Source: an uncultured Eggerthellaceae bacterium | Lineage (GTDB): Bacteria; Actinomycetota; Coriobacteriia; Coriobacteriales; Eggerthellaceae | Length of the DNA: 64,000 nt | Assembly: GCA_910588905.1 (NCBI GenBank) | Contig: CAJURZ010000010.1 | Coordinates: 13,996-77,995 of the forward strand | Direction: 5' to 3' | Shown here: in pieces, positions 23,847 to 31,927 of the stretch | Layout: every line of letters starts with the position of its first letter | How positions within the stretch are numbered: position 1 is the stretch's first letter | Program-made: the position numbers and the translations under genes | The notes under the pieces: generated by a model | What the model was told of the DNA's origin: nothing | The model's input: only the letters and a program-made list of their open reading frames with translations | Databases searched by the model: none

Positions 23847-24443
23847 TCACGCGCGAAGAGCGCTCAAGGCCTCTTCAGTGGTAATGGTCTTCGCCGCGTA
23901 GCACTTCTCCATATATTCCAGACCCTTTTGCTGGTCTCCTATGAGGAAGGTCTCTGTGGCATCGGCCACCACGAAGAGCCGATAGTTGTTGAAGTATGCA
24001 TCCGCAGCCGTATGCCTCACGCAGATATTGGTGTCGAAGCCGCAGAGGATCAGCGTATCCACCCCCAGCTCATCCAAAAGCAGCCGGAGGGAGGTTTGGA
24101 AGAAGGCAGAGTAACGGCGCTTCTCGATGACGAAATCCCCTTCGCGCAGCTTCAGCTGCGGCGAGGTCTGGGATTCGGGGGCTCCGGCCAGGTTGTGGTC
24201 TCCCCAAAGATCAAGCTCACGATCAAGCCCTTTGATGTGGGCGTCATTGGCGAAGATGACCGGAACGCCCACCTCCCGGGCTGCGTCGCAGATGCGAGCC
24301 GTGTTCAACGTGGGCTCAAGGATGCGCGCCGCCACGGGGCTCGTCTCTGCATCTCCCAACTCATCGATGACCAGAAGGGCGCACCTCTTCATATCGACCT
24401 CTTCCAGGCTAGCTTGGGCTTCCCTATGAGCATATCCAGGCAT
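23847..24443 (-). CDS. Isochorismatase-like cysteine hydrolase within the thiamine operon
   Basis: Hydrolase of the isochorismatase/nicotinamidase fold, 198 residues. The catalytic triad is visible: D27 in LLVIDEL, K108 in VIEKRRYSAF and C141 in GFDTNICVRHTAADAY. Nicotinamidase-type metal ligands (D-x-H near 52-58) are not evident, so a plain nicotinamidase is less likely. It lies between thiE (13 bases upstream) and thiD (22 bases downstream) in a riboswitch-controlled operon, so a role in recovering thiamine breakdown products is inferred. AAGGAGGAGG precedes the start; a second in-frame ATG at 24392 also has a fair RBS. Substrate unknown. Confidence 0.85.
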   Translation of the reverse strand: MPGYAHREAQASLEEVDMKRCALLVIDELGDAETSPVAARILEPTLNTARICDAAREVGVPVIFANDAHIKGLDRELDLWGDHNLAGAPESQTSPQLKLREGDFVIEKRRYSAFFQTSLRLLLDELGVDTLILCGFDTNICVRHTAADAYFNNYRLFVVADATETFLIGDQQKGLEYMEKCYAAKTITTEEALSALRA

Positions 24444-24456
24444 GGATCCTCCTCCT

Positions 24457-25128
24457 TCATAAGCATTCGTCTACCGCGGCCCGCAAGGTGCGCGCCGCTT
24501 CTTCTACATCCGGGGCAGCGAAGAGGGCTGACACCACCGCCACCCCGCTGATACCCGTTCCCGCGAGACGCGGAACCTCCTTCGCCCCAATGCCCCCGAT
24601 GGCCACCACGGGAATCTGCACAGCATCGCAGATATCGCGAAGAGTGCTCAAGGCGACCAGATCAGCATCTTGCTTCGTGGCCGTGTTGAAGACCGCCCCT
24701 ACTCCCAGATAGCTTGCTCCCGCCGCTTCGGCGGCTCGGGCTTGATCGACCGTTTGCACGGATACCCCTACGATGGCTTCTTCGCCCAGCTCCTTGCGAG
24801 CCTGAGCACAGGAGATATCCGCCTGGCCCACATGGATGCCGTCTGCGCCGCTCATCTTCACGGCTTCCAGGTCATCGTTCACGACGAGGGGCACGTTCGC
24901 CACTCGGCAGACCGAGCCCAACGACCGAGCCGTGCGTGCCAGATCCAGGGAAGACTTCCCCTTCTCACGCAGCTGCACGAAGGTCGCTCCTCCCACGAGA
25001 GCCTCCGCCACCACCGAAGCCAGGCTGCGCCGCTTGAGCCAGCGAGGGTCGGTCACGGCATAGAGCCTGCACGCAGAGCGAACGTCTGACGCAGTCCATG
25101 TTCGATAGGTATGTCGTGGCAGACCCAT
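24457..25128 (-). CDS. thiE: Thiamine phosphate synthase
   Basis: Joins HMP-pyrophosphate and thiazole phosphate to thiamine phosphate. A TIM-barrel of 223 residues with LYAVTDPRW, VQLREKGKSSLDL, VPLVVNDDLEAVKMSGADGIHVGQ (given in part), ASYLGVGAVFNTATK and VVAIGGIGAKEVPRL, all diagnostic. Starts eight bases after thiM, with GGGAGG just upstream. Confidence 0.95.
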   Translation of the reverse strand: MGLPRHTYRTWTASDVRSACRLYAVTDPRWLKRRSLASVVAEALVGGATFVQLREKGKSSLDLARTARSLGSVCRVANVPLVVNDDLEAVKMSGADGIHVGQADISCAQARKELGEEAIVGVSVQTVDQARAAEAAGASYLGVGAVFNTATKQDADLVALSTLRDICDAVQIPVVAIGGIGAKEVPRLAGTGISGVAVVSALFAAPDVEEAARTLRAAVDECL

Positions 25129-25136
25129 GATCCTCC

Positions 25137-25970
25137 CTACACCTGCAAGACCTTCGCGTGCTCTTCCAGGGCCTCAGGGGTCAGGCCGAAGAGCGCATCC
25201 ATCAGGTATATGCGAAAGGAGCCGCTCCCATCAACCGCTGACATGCGTGCAGCAGCTTGCTCCCCCGCCACCCCCATGGCCGTCACAGCCGCAAGGACCC
25301 CCTCAAGGGGAGCATCGGGACGTGCACCCACGAAGGCACCGAGCAATGCTGAGAGCATGCAACCGGTACCGGTGATCCTCCCCATGAGCGCACGACCATT
25401 GCGAATGGCGAAGGCGCGGGATGTATCAGCCACCACATCTATGGCCCCCGTGATGGCCACGACAGCCCCCGTGCGCGCAGATAGCTCCTGAGCGAAGGTA
25501 GCACTGGCGGAAAGGCTCTCCTCCGTCACGGCGTCGGAGGGATCAGCGTCCACCCCCCGCGTAGACGCACTGGCTCCGGCCAAGGCCTTCACCTCGGACA
25601 TATTGCCCCTAAGAACGCTGATGCCGTAGCCCTCCAGCAGCGCTGAGGCGGTGCGAGTGCGCAGCTGGCTGGCACCGGCACCCACGGGATCCAGCACGAT
25701 AGGATGCCCGAGCTCTTCCGCCTTGGCTGCTGCACCATGCATGGCTGCAATGGACTGCTGGTTGAGAGTGCCGATATTCAGCACGAGGGCGTTGCAGAGG
25801 GCGGTGATGTCCTCCACATCCTGAGGCTCATCGCTCATGATGGGGGATGCTCCCAGCGCCAGAAGCGCGTTGGCGCAGTCGTTCACCGTCACGTAGTTGG
25901 TGATGCAATGGACAAGCGGGTTGGATTCGCGGACGCTGCTGAGCGCACGCCCTAAGGCAAATGGTTCCAT
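25137..25970 (-). CDS. thiM: Hydroxyethylthiazole kinase
   Basis: Phosphorylates the thiazole alcohol so it can be reused for thiamine. 277 residues from ATG 25970; the longer frame to 26024 runs through the TPP riboswitch and is not coding. Motifs: NPLVHCITNYVTVNDCANALLA, SPIMSDEPQDVEDI, PIVLDPVGAGAS, VLRGNMSEV and TGTGCMLSALLGAFV. First gene after the riboswitch; its RBS GGGAG lies at the 3' edge of the aptamer, so translation could also be controlled. Confidence 0.95.
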   Translation of the reverse strand: MEPFALGRALSSVRESNPLVHCITNYVTVNDCANALLALGASPIMSDEPQDVEDITALCNALVLNIGTLNQQSIAAMHGAAAKAEELGHPIVLDPVGAGASQLRTRTASALLEGYGISVLRGNMSEVKALAGASASTRGVDADPSDAVTEESLSASATFAQELSARTGAVVAITGAIDVVADTSRAFAIRNGRALMGRITGTGCMLSALLGAFVGARPDAPLEGVLAAVTAMGVAGEQAAARMSAVDGSGSFRIYLMDALFGLTPEALEEHAKVLQV

Positions 25971-25975
25971 ACGTC

Positions 25976-26058
25976 TCCCTTCGTTGGCATTATCCACATC
26001 AGGTTGAAGGGTCGGGACGGGCACGTCCCCTCTCAGCCCGCTACCTGCGAACTCCCCT
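25976..26058 (-). promoter_or_regulatory. TPP riboswitch (THI element)
   Basis: The minus strand has GGGCTGAGAGGGG, then GACCCTTCAACCTGAT, then GGATAATGCCAACG and AAGGGA: the conserved helix junction of the thiamine pyrophosphate aptamer. High TPP should shut off thiM-thiE-hydrolase-thiD. No clear terminator with T run lies between aptamer and ATG, and the RBS abuts the aptamer, so control of translation is inferred. Confidence 0.95.
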
Positions 26059-26067
26059 GCAGGGGCG

Positions 26068-26073
26068 ATTATA
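26068..26073 (-). promoter_or_regulatory. -10 box of the thi operon, overlapping the upstream stop codon
   Basis: A perfect TATAAT (26073-26068) contains the TAA stop of the thiamine pyrophosphokinase gene (26071-26069). Transcription would begin about ten bases before the aptamer. The -35 region is poor. Confidence 0.55.
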
Positions 26074-26695
26074 GCGGATAGAAGATGACCAGAGTGCCTG
26101 ATTCTACGCCGATCATCACCGCTTCGCCCATCAGCTCATTGGAGAGGCCCAGCGTGGTGCGGTTGGTGAGGATGGCATCATCCAGCTCCCATTTCAGTCC
26201 ACGCTCGAAGACGCCCGTGCATTCAGCATCCATGGCGAACACGGATACGGTCCCCTCCTCCCGAGCCGGAGCTTCAAAGATATCCGGCCCTGTCAGGAAG
26301 ACGAGAGCGGCATCATCCCCGATGACGTTCACCTTGAGCCCTCGTTCGCTGAAGAGCGTGAAGAGCTGCAGATTCGCCAAGGTATGATCCAGGCGCCTCC
26401 CCAGAGCACCGAAGATGAAGACCTCTTCCGCCCGAAGGGTCTTCGCTCGCTCTAAGGCCAGTTCCATGTCAGACTTGTCTTTATCTGGAGAGAAGCGGAT
26501 GACCCGCATCCCCTTGGGAATGTAGCCCAGGGAATCGAAGTCCCCCAAAGCCGCATCAGGCTTGCGCCCGATGGCTTCCAGGCTTGCCAAGCCGCCATCC
26601 ACAGCGATGACCTGATCGAATGCACCCGCCGCATCCATCCGCAAGAACTCCTCGCGGTTGAAGTCAGAGGCTCCGATCAAGGCGAGTGTCTTCAC
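26069..26695 (-). CDS. thiN: Thiamine pyrophosphokinase
   Basis: Makes the cofactor TPP from thiamine and ATP. 208 residues from a GTG at 26695 (AAGGAG ten bases upstream); an ATG-like frame to 26722 is also open. Motifs: VIAVDGGLASLEAIG, PDAALGDFDSLG and DKDKSDMELAL in the N-terminal catalytic domain, GALGRRLDHTLANLQLF, and a beta-rich C-terminal domain ending SGTLVIFYPL. It lies directly upstream of the riboswitch, outside its control, which fits a need to pyrophosphorylate imported thiamine at all times. Confidence 0.93.
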   Translation of the reverse strand: MKTLALIGASDFNREEFLRMDAAGAFDQVIAVDGGLASLEAIGRKPDAALGDFDSLGYIPKGMRVIRFSPDKDKSDMELALERAKTLRAEEVFIFGALGRRLDHTLANLQLFTLFSERGLKVNVIGDDAALVFLTGPDIFEAPAREEGTVSVFAMDAECTGVFERGLKWELDDAILTNRTTLGLSNELMGEAVMIGVESGTLVIFYPL

Positions 26696-26754
26696 AGCTT
26701 CAAGGCTCCTTGGGATCAGCAAAGCGACAGGGTTCGGTCTGCTAGAATACCACG

Positions 26755-27097
26755 CCGGAGCGGGCTAGACGACCGCAGGCCCTTCAGGGCGTGAGGAAAG
26801 TCCGGGCTCCCTAGGGCAAGATGCCAGCTAACGGCTGGGCGGGGTGACCCGACGGATAGCGCCACAGAAAAGAAGACTCCCCTGTGTGAACAGGAGAAAA
26901 GCTGAAACGGTGCGGTAAGAGCGCACCAGCGCGTTGGTAACAACGCGGCTTGGCAAGCCCCATCTGGAGCAAGCGCGAATAGGGATGCGATACGGTGACC
27001 CGCCGTGCATCCGGGTTGCGTGCTGGAGGCCTGGGGTGACCCAGGCCCTAGATAAATGGTCGTCCACGACAGAACCCGGCTTACAGGCCCGCTCCCT
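26755..27097 (+). ncRNA. rnpB: RNase P RNA
   Basis: Catalytic RNA that trims tRNA 5' ends. Universal blocks are present: GAGGAAAGTCCGGGCT (P4 and CR-I), ACAGAAA with GGTAAGAGCGCACC in the centre, and AGATAAATGGTCGTCC with ACAGAACCCGGCTTA near the 3' end. Helix P1 pairs GGAGCGGGC (26757-26765) with GCCCGCTCC (27087-27095). The layout is bacterial type A. TAGAAT at 26743-26748 is a likely -10 box. The last bases overlap the 3' end of the convergent MFS gene. Confidence 0.96.
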
Positions 27098-28352
27098 CTT
27101 TCGCTACCCTCTCCTTACGAGCCGCTCGCCCCAGCAGGAAGACTAAAGCCACGGCAACCAGAATGAAAGCCGCTACTCCGGCGAACATGGCGCCGAAGCC
27201 CGTGACATCCACCAGCGTGCCCCAGACGAAGCCCGTGATGGTGAGCCCTGCGGTAGCTGCCATGGAGATGCGCGAATAGATCTTCGCATAATCCCGCAAG
27301 CCGAACGCATGGCGCGTGAAGATGGGGAGCATCACGTTCGCCACCCCGTAGTACACCCCAAAGGCGAAGGCGCCCGCATAGAACAGGACGAGGCTCTCCC
27401 CGCCGAAGGCCAAGCAGGCTATCCCCAGCGCTCCCAAGCCCACTGCCACCATAGCGCTGGGATAAGGATGGCGCTCTCCGACCCCTCCCAGTATCACCTT
27501 GGAGATGGTCTGCCCCGCCATAGCCGCTGAGGATGCCGTAGCCCCAAGGAGCGGGAAGGCGGCTGAGAGGCTCAGGGATGCCGCGTAGCTAGGCACCACG
27601 TAGTAGACATACATCCCGAAGTTCAATAGGAAGGCTATCCCAAGGATGATCAGGAAGGAGGGCATCTGTCGCGCCTCCCCCGCTGTGATGCCCGTGGCCT
27701 CATAGGCCGCATCCGCCTTGGCTTCGCTCATCCTTTCGGTGGCATCCATGCCCACCGGCAGTTGATGCCTATCCTCAGGAGACGAGGCCATGCAGAAGAG
27801 GGTGAAGGGCAGTGTGACCAGGCTCAAGGCCCCGAACACCAAGTAGGTGGCCGACCAGCCGATGGCTTGGATCAGCGCGCCGCCCACCGTGCTCCACACC
27901 ACGCCGCCTATCCCGGTGAACGCCATGATGAGCCCCACATAGAATCCAGCTCGCTTTGCGAACCAGCGGTTCACCAGCGTGGAGGGTGCTATGTAGAGCA
28001 GAAGGGACACCGGCGCTCCCATGAGGAAGGCGCCCACGAAATACATCAAAAGGGAATCCGTGAATGAGAGCCAGACGAACACGAGCGCACAGAGGATGAC
28101 CGCTCCCGAGAGGCACACACGGGCATCCAAGCGGGTGATGAGCCTCCCCATGAGGGCCATGAACACGAAGCACGAAGCTGCGATGATGGAAGCGTAGTAG
28201 CTCACCACACCCACCCCCGCACCGATATGCTCGGCCACCGCGCTGTAGAAGATCCCCTGACAGGAGAGCCCGAGGGACAGGGGCATGAAGCTGGTGAGCA
28301 CCAGGGTGAATACGACCAGATAGCCGAAGGGAACCGAATGGCTCTTTGCCAT
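27081..28352 (-). CDS. MFS transporter, OFA (oxalate/formate antiporter)-like
   Basis: Twelve-helix major facilitator protein of 423 residues. The N-terminus FGYLVVFTLVLTSFMPLSLG and the loop MGRLITRLDARVCLSG fit the OFA group, which swaps or moves organic acids. A hydrophilic central loop (about 190-225) separates two six-helix halves. Start 28352 has AGGAGGT six bases upstream; the frame to 28415 has none. It is the last gene of the molybdoenzyme block and may export the product. Its C-terminal codons (KEGAGL and stop) lie inside the P1 helix of RNase P RNA. Confidence 0.85.
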   Translation of the reverse strand: MAKSHSVPFGYLVVFTLVLTSFMPLSLGLSCQGIFYSAVAEHIGAGVGVVSYYASIIAASCFVFMALMGRLITRLDARVCLSGAVILCALVFVWLSFTDSLLMYFVGAFLMGAPVSLLLYIAPSTLVNRWFAKRAGFYVGLIMAFTGIGGVVWSTVGGALIQAIGWSATYLVFGALSLVTLPFTLFCMASSPEDRHQLPVGMDATERMSEAKADAAYEATGITAGEARQMPSFLIILGIAFLLNFGMYVYYVVPSYAASLSLSAAFPLLGATASSAAMAGQTISKVILGGVGERHPYPSAMVAVGLGALGIACLAFGGESLVLFYAGAFAFGVYYGVANVMLPIFTRHAFGLRDYAKIYSRISMAATAGLTITGFVWGTLVDVTGFGAMFAGVAAFILVAVALVFLLGRAARKERVAKEGAGL

Positions 28353-28454
28353 GGATATACCTCCTGAGGACAGGATCATGATGAGAGTCACAGGGGCGCA
28401 CTGCTCCGAGCGCACCCCCGTGGGATACGGATGCTTCGCCTTAGGAAGGCAGGA

Positions 28455-29720
28455 TCAGAAGATCACCAACAAGTATGCGGTGGCGATGATCACGCTCACC
28501 ACCATGATGGGGAAGCCGTACTTCGTGAAGCCCATGAAGGAGATGTCGTACCCCTCCTTGCTGGCTATCCCCGAGAGCACCACATTGGCCGATGCCCCCA
28601 CCAGCGTGCCATTGCCGCCCAGGCATGCACCCAAGGAGATGGCCCACCACAGAGGGAACACATCGATGCCCGTTTGGGACATGACCGTGATGATGGGGAT
28701 CATGGTAGCCACGAACGGGATGTTGTCCAAGATGGCCGAGAGGATGGCTGAGGCCCATAGCAGCGCCAGCATGAGCAATACCACGTCTCCCCCGGTAACG
28801 GAGACCAACCACTGGCCGATCATGGTGATGACACCGGTATGCTCCATAGCCCCAACCACGATGAAGAGTCCCAGGAAGAACCCGATGGTGCCCCACTCGA
28901 CCCCTTCGATGGCCACTTCCAGATCGCATCGAGAGATGAGCAGCATGATGGCAGCAGCCGTGAGCGCGATGACCGAGGACTCCAGGCCCAGCACCCCGTG
29001 CATCATGAAGGCGATGGTGACCAGCACGATCATGACCAGGCTCTTATTGAACAGAGGCTTATCCTTGATGGCCTCTTGCTCTGAGAGCGCCATGACTTCC
29101 CGCACATCCTTCTCGTCCACCTTCAGATTACGACCGAAGAGGAACTTGAAGATGAGGAGCACCACCGCCAGGATGATGACCACCACCGGCGCATCATAGA
29201 TGATGAAGTCGAAGAAGGTGAGGTTGGCCGCAGACCCTATCATGATGTTCGGCGGATCCCCGATCAGAGTGGCCGTGCCACCTATGTTGGAGGCAAGGAT
29301 CTCAGCGATCAGATACGGCACCGGGTTTATCTTCAGCGTCCGACAGAGCATGATGGTCATGGGCCCGATGAGCAAGATGGTGGTCACGTTATCCAACAGC
29401 GCCGAGAAGACGGCGGTGATGATGACGAAGGCCACCATGATGAGCCACGGCTTGCCCTTGCAGAGCTTCGCCGACTTGATGGCTACGTATTCGAAGAGCC
29501 CAGACTGGCGCACCACGGCCACGAACATCATCATGCCGCAGAGCACGCCAAGCGTATTGAAATCGATGGACTCCATGCTCGTATCGAAATCGACCACACC
29601 GATGATGATGAGGGCCACCGCGCCTAGAAGCGCTGCTAGCGCCCGGTGGATCTTCTCCGAGACCACCAGCGCCATGACGATGACGAACACGACCACAGAG
29701 ACTATCTGAATGGTATCCAC
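28455..29720 (-). CDS. ArsB/NhaD-like (ion transporter superfamily) anion permease
   Basis: Membrane protein of 421 residues with 11-12 helices of the ArsB/NhaD/SLC13 superfamily. Typical re-entrant motifs are seen: LLDNVTTILLIGPMTI and its repeat ILDNIPFVATMIPI, plus SNIGGTATLIGDPPNIMIGS and GNGTLVGASANVVLSG. The NIGGTATLIGDPPN signature is that of the ArsB/P-protein group. The start is a GTG at 29720 with GGGGAG four bases upstream. A perfect palindrome at 29741-29762 precedes it. Being next to the SLC13 and Mo-enzyme genes, transport of an organic anion is inferred; Na+/H+ exchange is an alternative. Confidence 0.87.
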   Translation of the reverse strand: MDTIQIVSVVVFVIVMALVVSEKIHRALAALLGAVALIIIGVVDFDTSMESIDFNTLGVLCGMMMFVAVVRQSGLFEYVAIKSAKLCKGKPWLIMVAFVIITAVFSALLDNVTTILLIGPMTIMLCRTLKINPVPYLIAEILASNIGGTATLIGDPPNIMIGSAANLTFFDFIIYDAPVVVIILAVVLLIFKFLFGRNLKVDEKDVREVMALSEQEAIKDKPLFNKSLVMIVLVTIAFMMHGVLGLESSVIALTAAAIMLLISRCDLEVAIEGVEWGTIGFFLGLFIVVGAMEHTGVITMIGQWLVSVTGGDVVLLMLALLWASAILSAILDNIPFVATMIPIITVMSQTGIDVFPLWWAISLGACLGGNGTLVGASANVVLSGIASKEGYDISFMGFTKYGFPIMVVSVIIATAYLLVIF

Positions 29721-29740
29721 ATCTCTCCCCTTGCATCCCT

Positions 29741-29762
29741 CGCTGCTCTTCGAAGAGCAGCG
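29741..29762. promoter_or_regulatory. Perfect 22-nt palindrome before ArsB/NhaD-like gene
   Basis: CGCTGCTCTT, CG, AAGAGCAGCG... reads as a 10-bp stem with a two-base centre, 21 bases upstream of the GTG start. No T tract follows. One of four hairpins at gene junctions of this block. Confidence 0.55.
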
Positions 29763-29861
29763 ATCCATTGCCGCCTGGTACAACAGTGGTCCTGCATCAG
29801 GCAGCACTGAAGCGCTGCGCTACGAACCTGCTCGAAGGTCCTCCGCTTACGATATCCTACC

Positions 29862-30056
29862 TCAGCGCCGCTTCTTCTTGGCCTTCTCCTGCCTGCGAAA
29901 CTCGTCCATGCGCTTATCGTATCGTTCGAAATACTCGGAACGCTGCTCCTCCTTGGACTTCCCGTGGGTCCGCATGCGGGCGGTAACGGGAACCAAGATG
30001 AGGAACACAGCGCCCACGAAGATCAGCCCAATGGCTCCAGCACCAACGAGCTCCAT
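29862..30056 (-). CDS. 64-residue membrane protein
   Basis: Not recognised. MELVGAGAIGLIFVGAVFLI begins with a single hydrophobic helix (about 5-27), followed by a very basic, charged tail ending QEKAKKKRR. The RBS AAAGGAGGTG is strong and close to the ATG, which is the main reason to call it a gene; a longer frame to 30287 has no support. It sits between the two anion transporters of the molybdoenzyme block. It could be a small accessory subunit of one of them, like other short membrane peptides that bind transporters, but that is only a guess from position. Confidence 0.7.
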   Translation of the reverse strand: MELVGAGAIGLIFVGAVFLILVPVTARMRTHGKSKEEQRSEYFERYDKRMDEFRRQEKAKKKRR

Positions 30057-30090
30057 GGCACACCTCCTTTGAGGATGGGGCTTTGGGGAA

Positions 30091-30127
30091 GGCGGCTGTC
30101 GGACCGATCGAGGATCCGGCAGCCGCC
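30091..30127. promoter_or_regulatory. Intergenic hairpin in the molybdoenzyme block
   Basis: GGCGGCTGTCGG, 13 bases, CCGGCAGCCGCC: a 12-bp stem with one G-T pair, between the SLC13 gene and the 64-residue gene. There is no T tract on the minus strand, so mRNA processing or stability is more likely than termination. Confidence 0.5.
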
Positions 30128-30175
30128 GCAAGAAAGCAGAACAGATGGCGCTTGAAGACTGTCTTGCCAGCCGCC

Positions 30176-31702
30176 TTAGGCAGGCACGACGATCCCGCAG
30201 ATGAACGGGGTCCAGAGCACGGTCAACACCAGCAGGATGACCGTGGAGACCCAAGCGCGGGAGACCCATTCCTTCATGGTGATCCAACCCTTCTCATAGC
30301 AGATCATCATGATGGAATCGATGGGCAGCCAGGTGGTCACGCCACCGAGGATGCCACCGATGCAAGCGATGACCGCTGGGTTGATGACGATCTGGGCTGC
30401 CTCAGCACCCACGCCGCCATTGACAGCCGTGACCACGGCCACCATGAGCGGCACAGCCACAGAGACGGTGGGCGGCCCAACGGGAATGGCGATGTGCAGG
30501 ATCATAGTGACGACGCACATCACCAGCACGATGAGGATAGCGGGCCAGGCCTCAGCACCAGCGAAGGTGGTGTTGACGAACCAGTTGGCAGCTCCCGTGC
30601 CCACCAGGCCCGTGGAGAGCGCTTGCACGCCGATGATCATCATGATGATCTCCCACGGGATGTTGGCGTAGAACTGCTTCTTGGTCAGAAGATCGATGCC
30701 CGGGATGAACGCGATCACGCAGAAGATGAACGCCACCAGCATGGAGTTGATCTGCGGGAACCACGTGGAGAGGATCATCAGGCCGAAGGCGATGACGAAC
30801 CAGACGATGAGCTTGATCTCACGGGCGGTCATCTTGCCGAAGTCCACCAGCTTCTTCTCGACCACGGTCAAGGCCTCGGGCTTGATGTCCTCTACCTTGA
30901 AGACCTTGGTCACGTACAAGCCAGACAGGAATGCGGTGACCAGCGCCAGCGGGATGTTGACGATGCACCAGGCCAAGAACGTGACGCGCACCTGCATGTA
31001 TTGCTCCACCATGGTCATGCACAGGATATTCAGCGAATTGCCGATGGGCGTGCCGATGCCGCCGATGGCTGCCGCTGCCGCAATGGAGATGGTGAGCGCC
31101 TTCGCCAGATTGGACTGGCCCTTGACGCCGCCATTGGCCTCTACGATAGACAGGCCGATGCCGATGAAGATGGCGGAAGCGGCCAGGTCGGACACGAACA
31201 TGGAGAGCACGGCCGTAGCCATGGAGAACCCGATGATGAGCTTCTTCGAGTTACCCTTCGCCCACTTGAGCGCCACGTTCGCCACCCGGTAAGGGATGGG
31301 CGTGGACATAACGCCACCGGATACCGTGAAGACGAACAGGCAGTAGATGGGCACCAGCAAGCTGGATTGGTTGAAAACGCTCTGGACCACCTTGCCGTCA
31401 TCCAGCGTCACGGTGGAATAGGGCAAGATCCCGGTAACGGGGATCAGGAAGAAGATCAGGACCACCGTGACGATGAAGGGCATCGCTTCGGTGACCCATA
31501 GTACGATGCAGCAGAGCAAGATGCCTATCGCCGACATGGCAGTGCGTTCGAGGCCCTCAGGAACAGGGCACACGAATTGGAAGAACAAGAACACCAATGC
31601 AGCTACGATGATGGCGATAAGCTTCTTGGGTTGCATGACCATCTGCGCTGCAGCCTCTGCCGCCTGCTCCTCTTTGACGATGGTCGTATCGTTAGCGCTC
31701 AT
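30176..31702 (-). CDS. SLC13/DASS-family anion transporter
   Basis: Membrane protein of 508 residues related to Na+/dicarboxylate symporters. A 25-residue polar N-terminus is followed by many helices. Family signs: WVTEAMPFIVTVVLIFFLIP (first re-entrant region), IGGIGTPIGNSLNILCM (the SNT-like substrate motif appears as GNSLN), and near the C-terminus VGPPTVSVAVPLMVAVVTAV with GGILGGVTTWLPIDS. Substrates of the family are di- and tricarboxylates or sulfate. The gene's first codons overlap the end of the Cys-rich small protein by 11 bases. It most likely imports the substrate of the molybdoenzyme; this is inference from position. Confidence 0.88.
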   Translation of the reverse strand: MSANDTTIVKEEQAAEAAAQMVMQPKKLIAIIVAALVFLFFQFVCPVPEGLERTAMSAIGILLCCIVLWVTEAMPFIVTVVLIFFLIPVTGILPYSTVTLDDGKVVQSVFNQSSLLVPIYCLFVFTVSGGVMSTPIPYRVANVALKWAKGNSKKLIIGFSMATAVLSMFVSDLAASAIFIGIGLSIVEANGGVKGQSNLAKALTISIAAAAAIGGIGTPIGNSLNILCMTMVEQYMQVRVTFLAWCIVNIPLALVTAFLSGLYVTKVFKVEDIKPEALTVVEKKLVDFGKMTAREIKLIVWFVIAFGLMILSTWFPQINSMLVAFIFCVIAFIPGIDLLTKKQFYANIPWEIIMMIIGVQALSTGLVGTGAANWFVNTTFAGAEAWPAILIVLVMCVVTMILHIAIPVGPPTVSVAVPLMVAVVTAVNGGVGAEAAQIVINPAVIACIGGILGGVTTWLPIDSIMMICYEKGWITMKEWVSRAWVSTVILLVLTVLWTPFICGIVVPA

Positions 31703-31907
31703 GTAACCCTCCTTCTCCAGGAGATAGTCGGTCTGAACAGTTTTGGCTCAGCTCTGACGCTTCCTCCTCGTGCCCTTCGAAGCTCACCACTGCTTCGGTT
31801 ACGCCCGGAGGAGCTACCCCGTGAGGCTTCTTGGCACGCAGCTCCTGGGCTATCTGGCGCCCGCATCGTCCGCAGAACGAGCAGAACGCACCGCAGCTCC
31901 CTGCCAT
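31692..31907 (-). CDS. 71-residue cysteine-rich protein
   Basis: Not recognised. The N-terminus MAGSCGAFCSFCGRCGRQIA packs four cysteines as C5-x3-C9-x2-C12-x2-C15, with one more at C57. The rest is hydrophilic and ends over the first codons of the SLC13 gene. AAAGGAGGT lies five bases before the ATG, a better RBS than most genes here have. No membrane helix. The cluster of cysteines could bind one Fe-S cluster or zinc. It sits between the ferredoxin subunit and the transporter of the molybdoenzyme block, so an electron-carrier or assembly role is possible. Confidence that it is translated is fair; function is unknown. Confidence 0.7.
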   Translation of the reverse strand: MAGSCGAFCSFCGRCGRQIAQELRAKKPHGVAPPGVTEAVVSFEGHEEEASELSQNCSDRLSPGEGGLHER

Positions 31908-31927
31908 GGAGGACCTCCTTTCAGGGT

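Noticed and set aside
23847..24443. Nicotinamidase (PncA) call for the cysteine hydrolase
   Set aside because: The triad fits the whole superfamily, but the PncA metal-binding D-x-H is not evident and the operon is for thiamine.
25971..26024. Longer ThiM start at 26024
   Set aside because: These codons are the TPP riboswitch; ATG 25970 has its own RBS.
28455..29720. Arsenite efflux (ArsB) call
   Set aside because: Fold-level motifs are shared, but no arsR, arsC or arsA gene is near, and the context is organic-anion use.
30083..31501. 472-codon plus-strand frame rich in Asp, His and Gly
   Set aside because: Antisense shadow of the SLC13 transporter; the composition (DDHHDD runs) is what hydrophobic codons give on the other strand.
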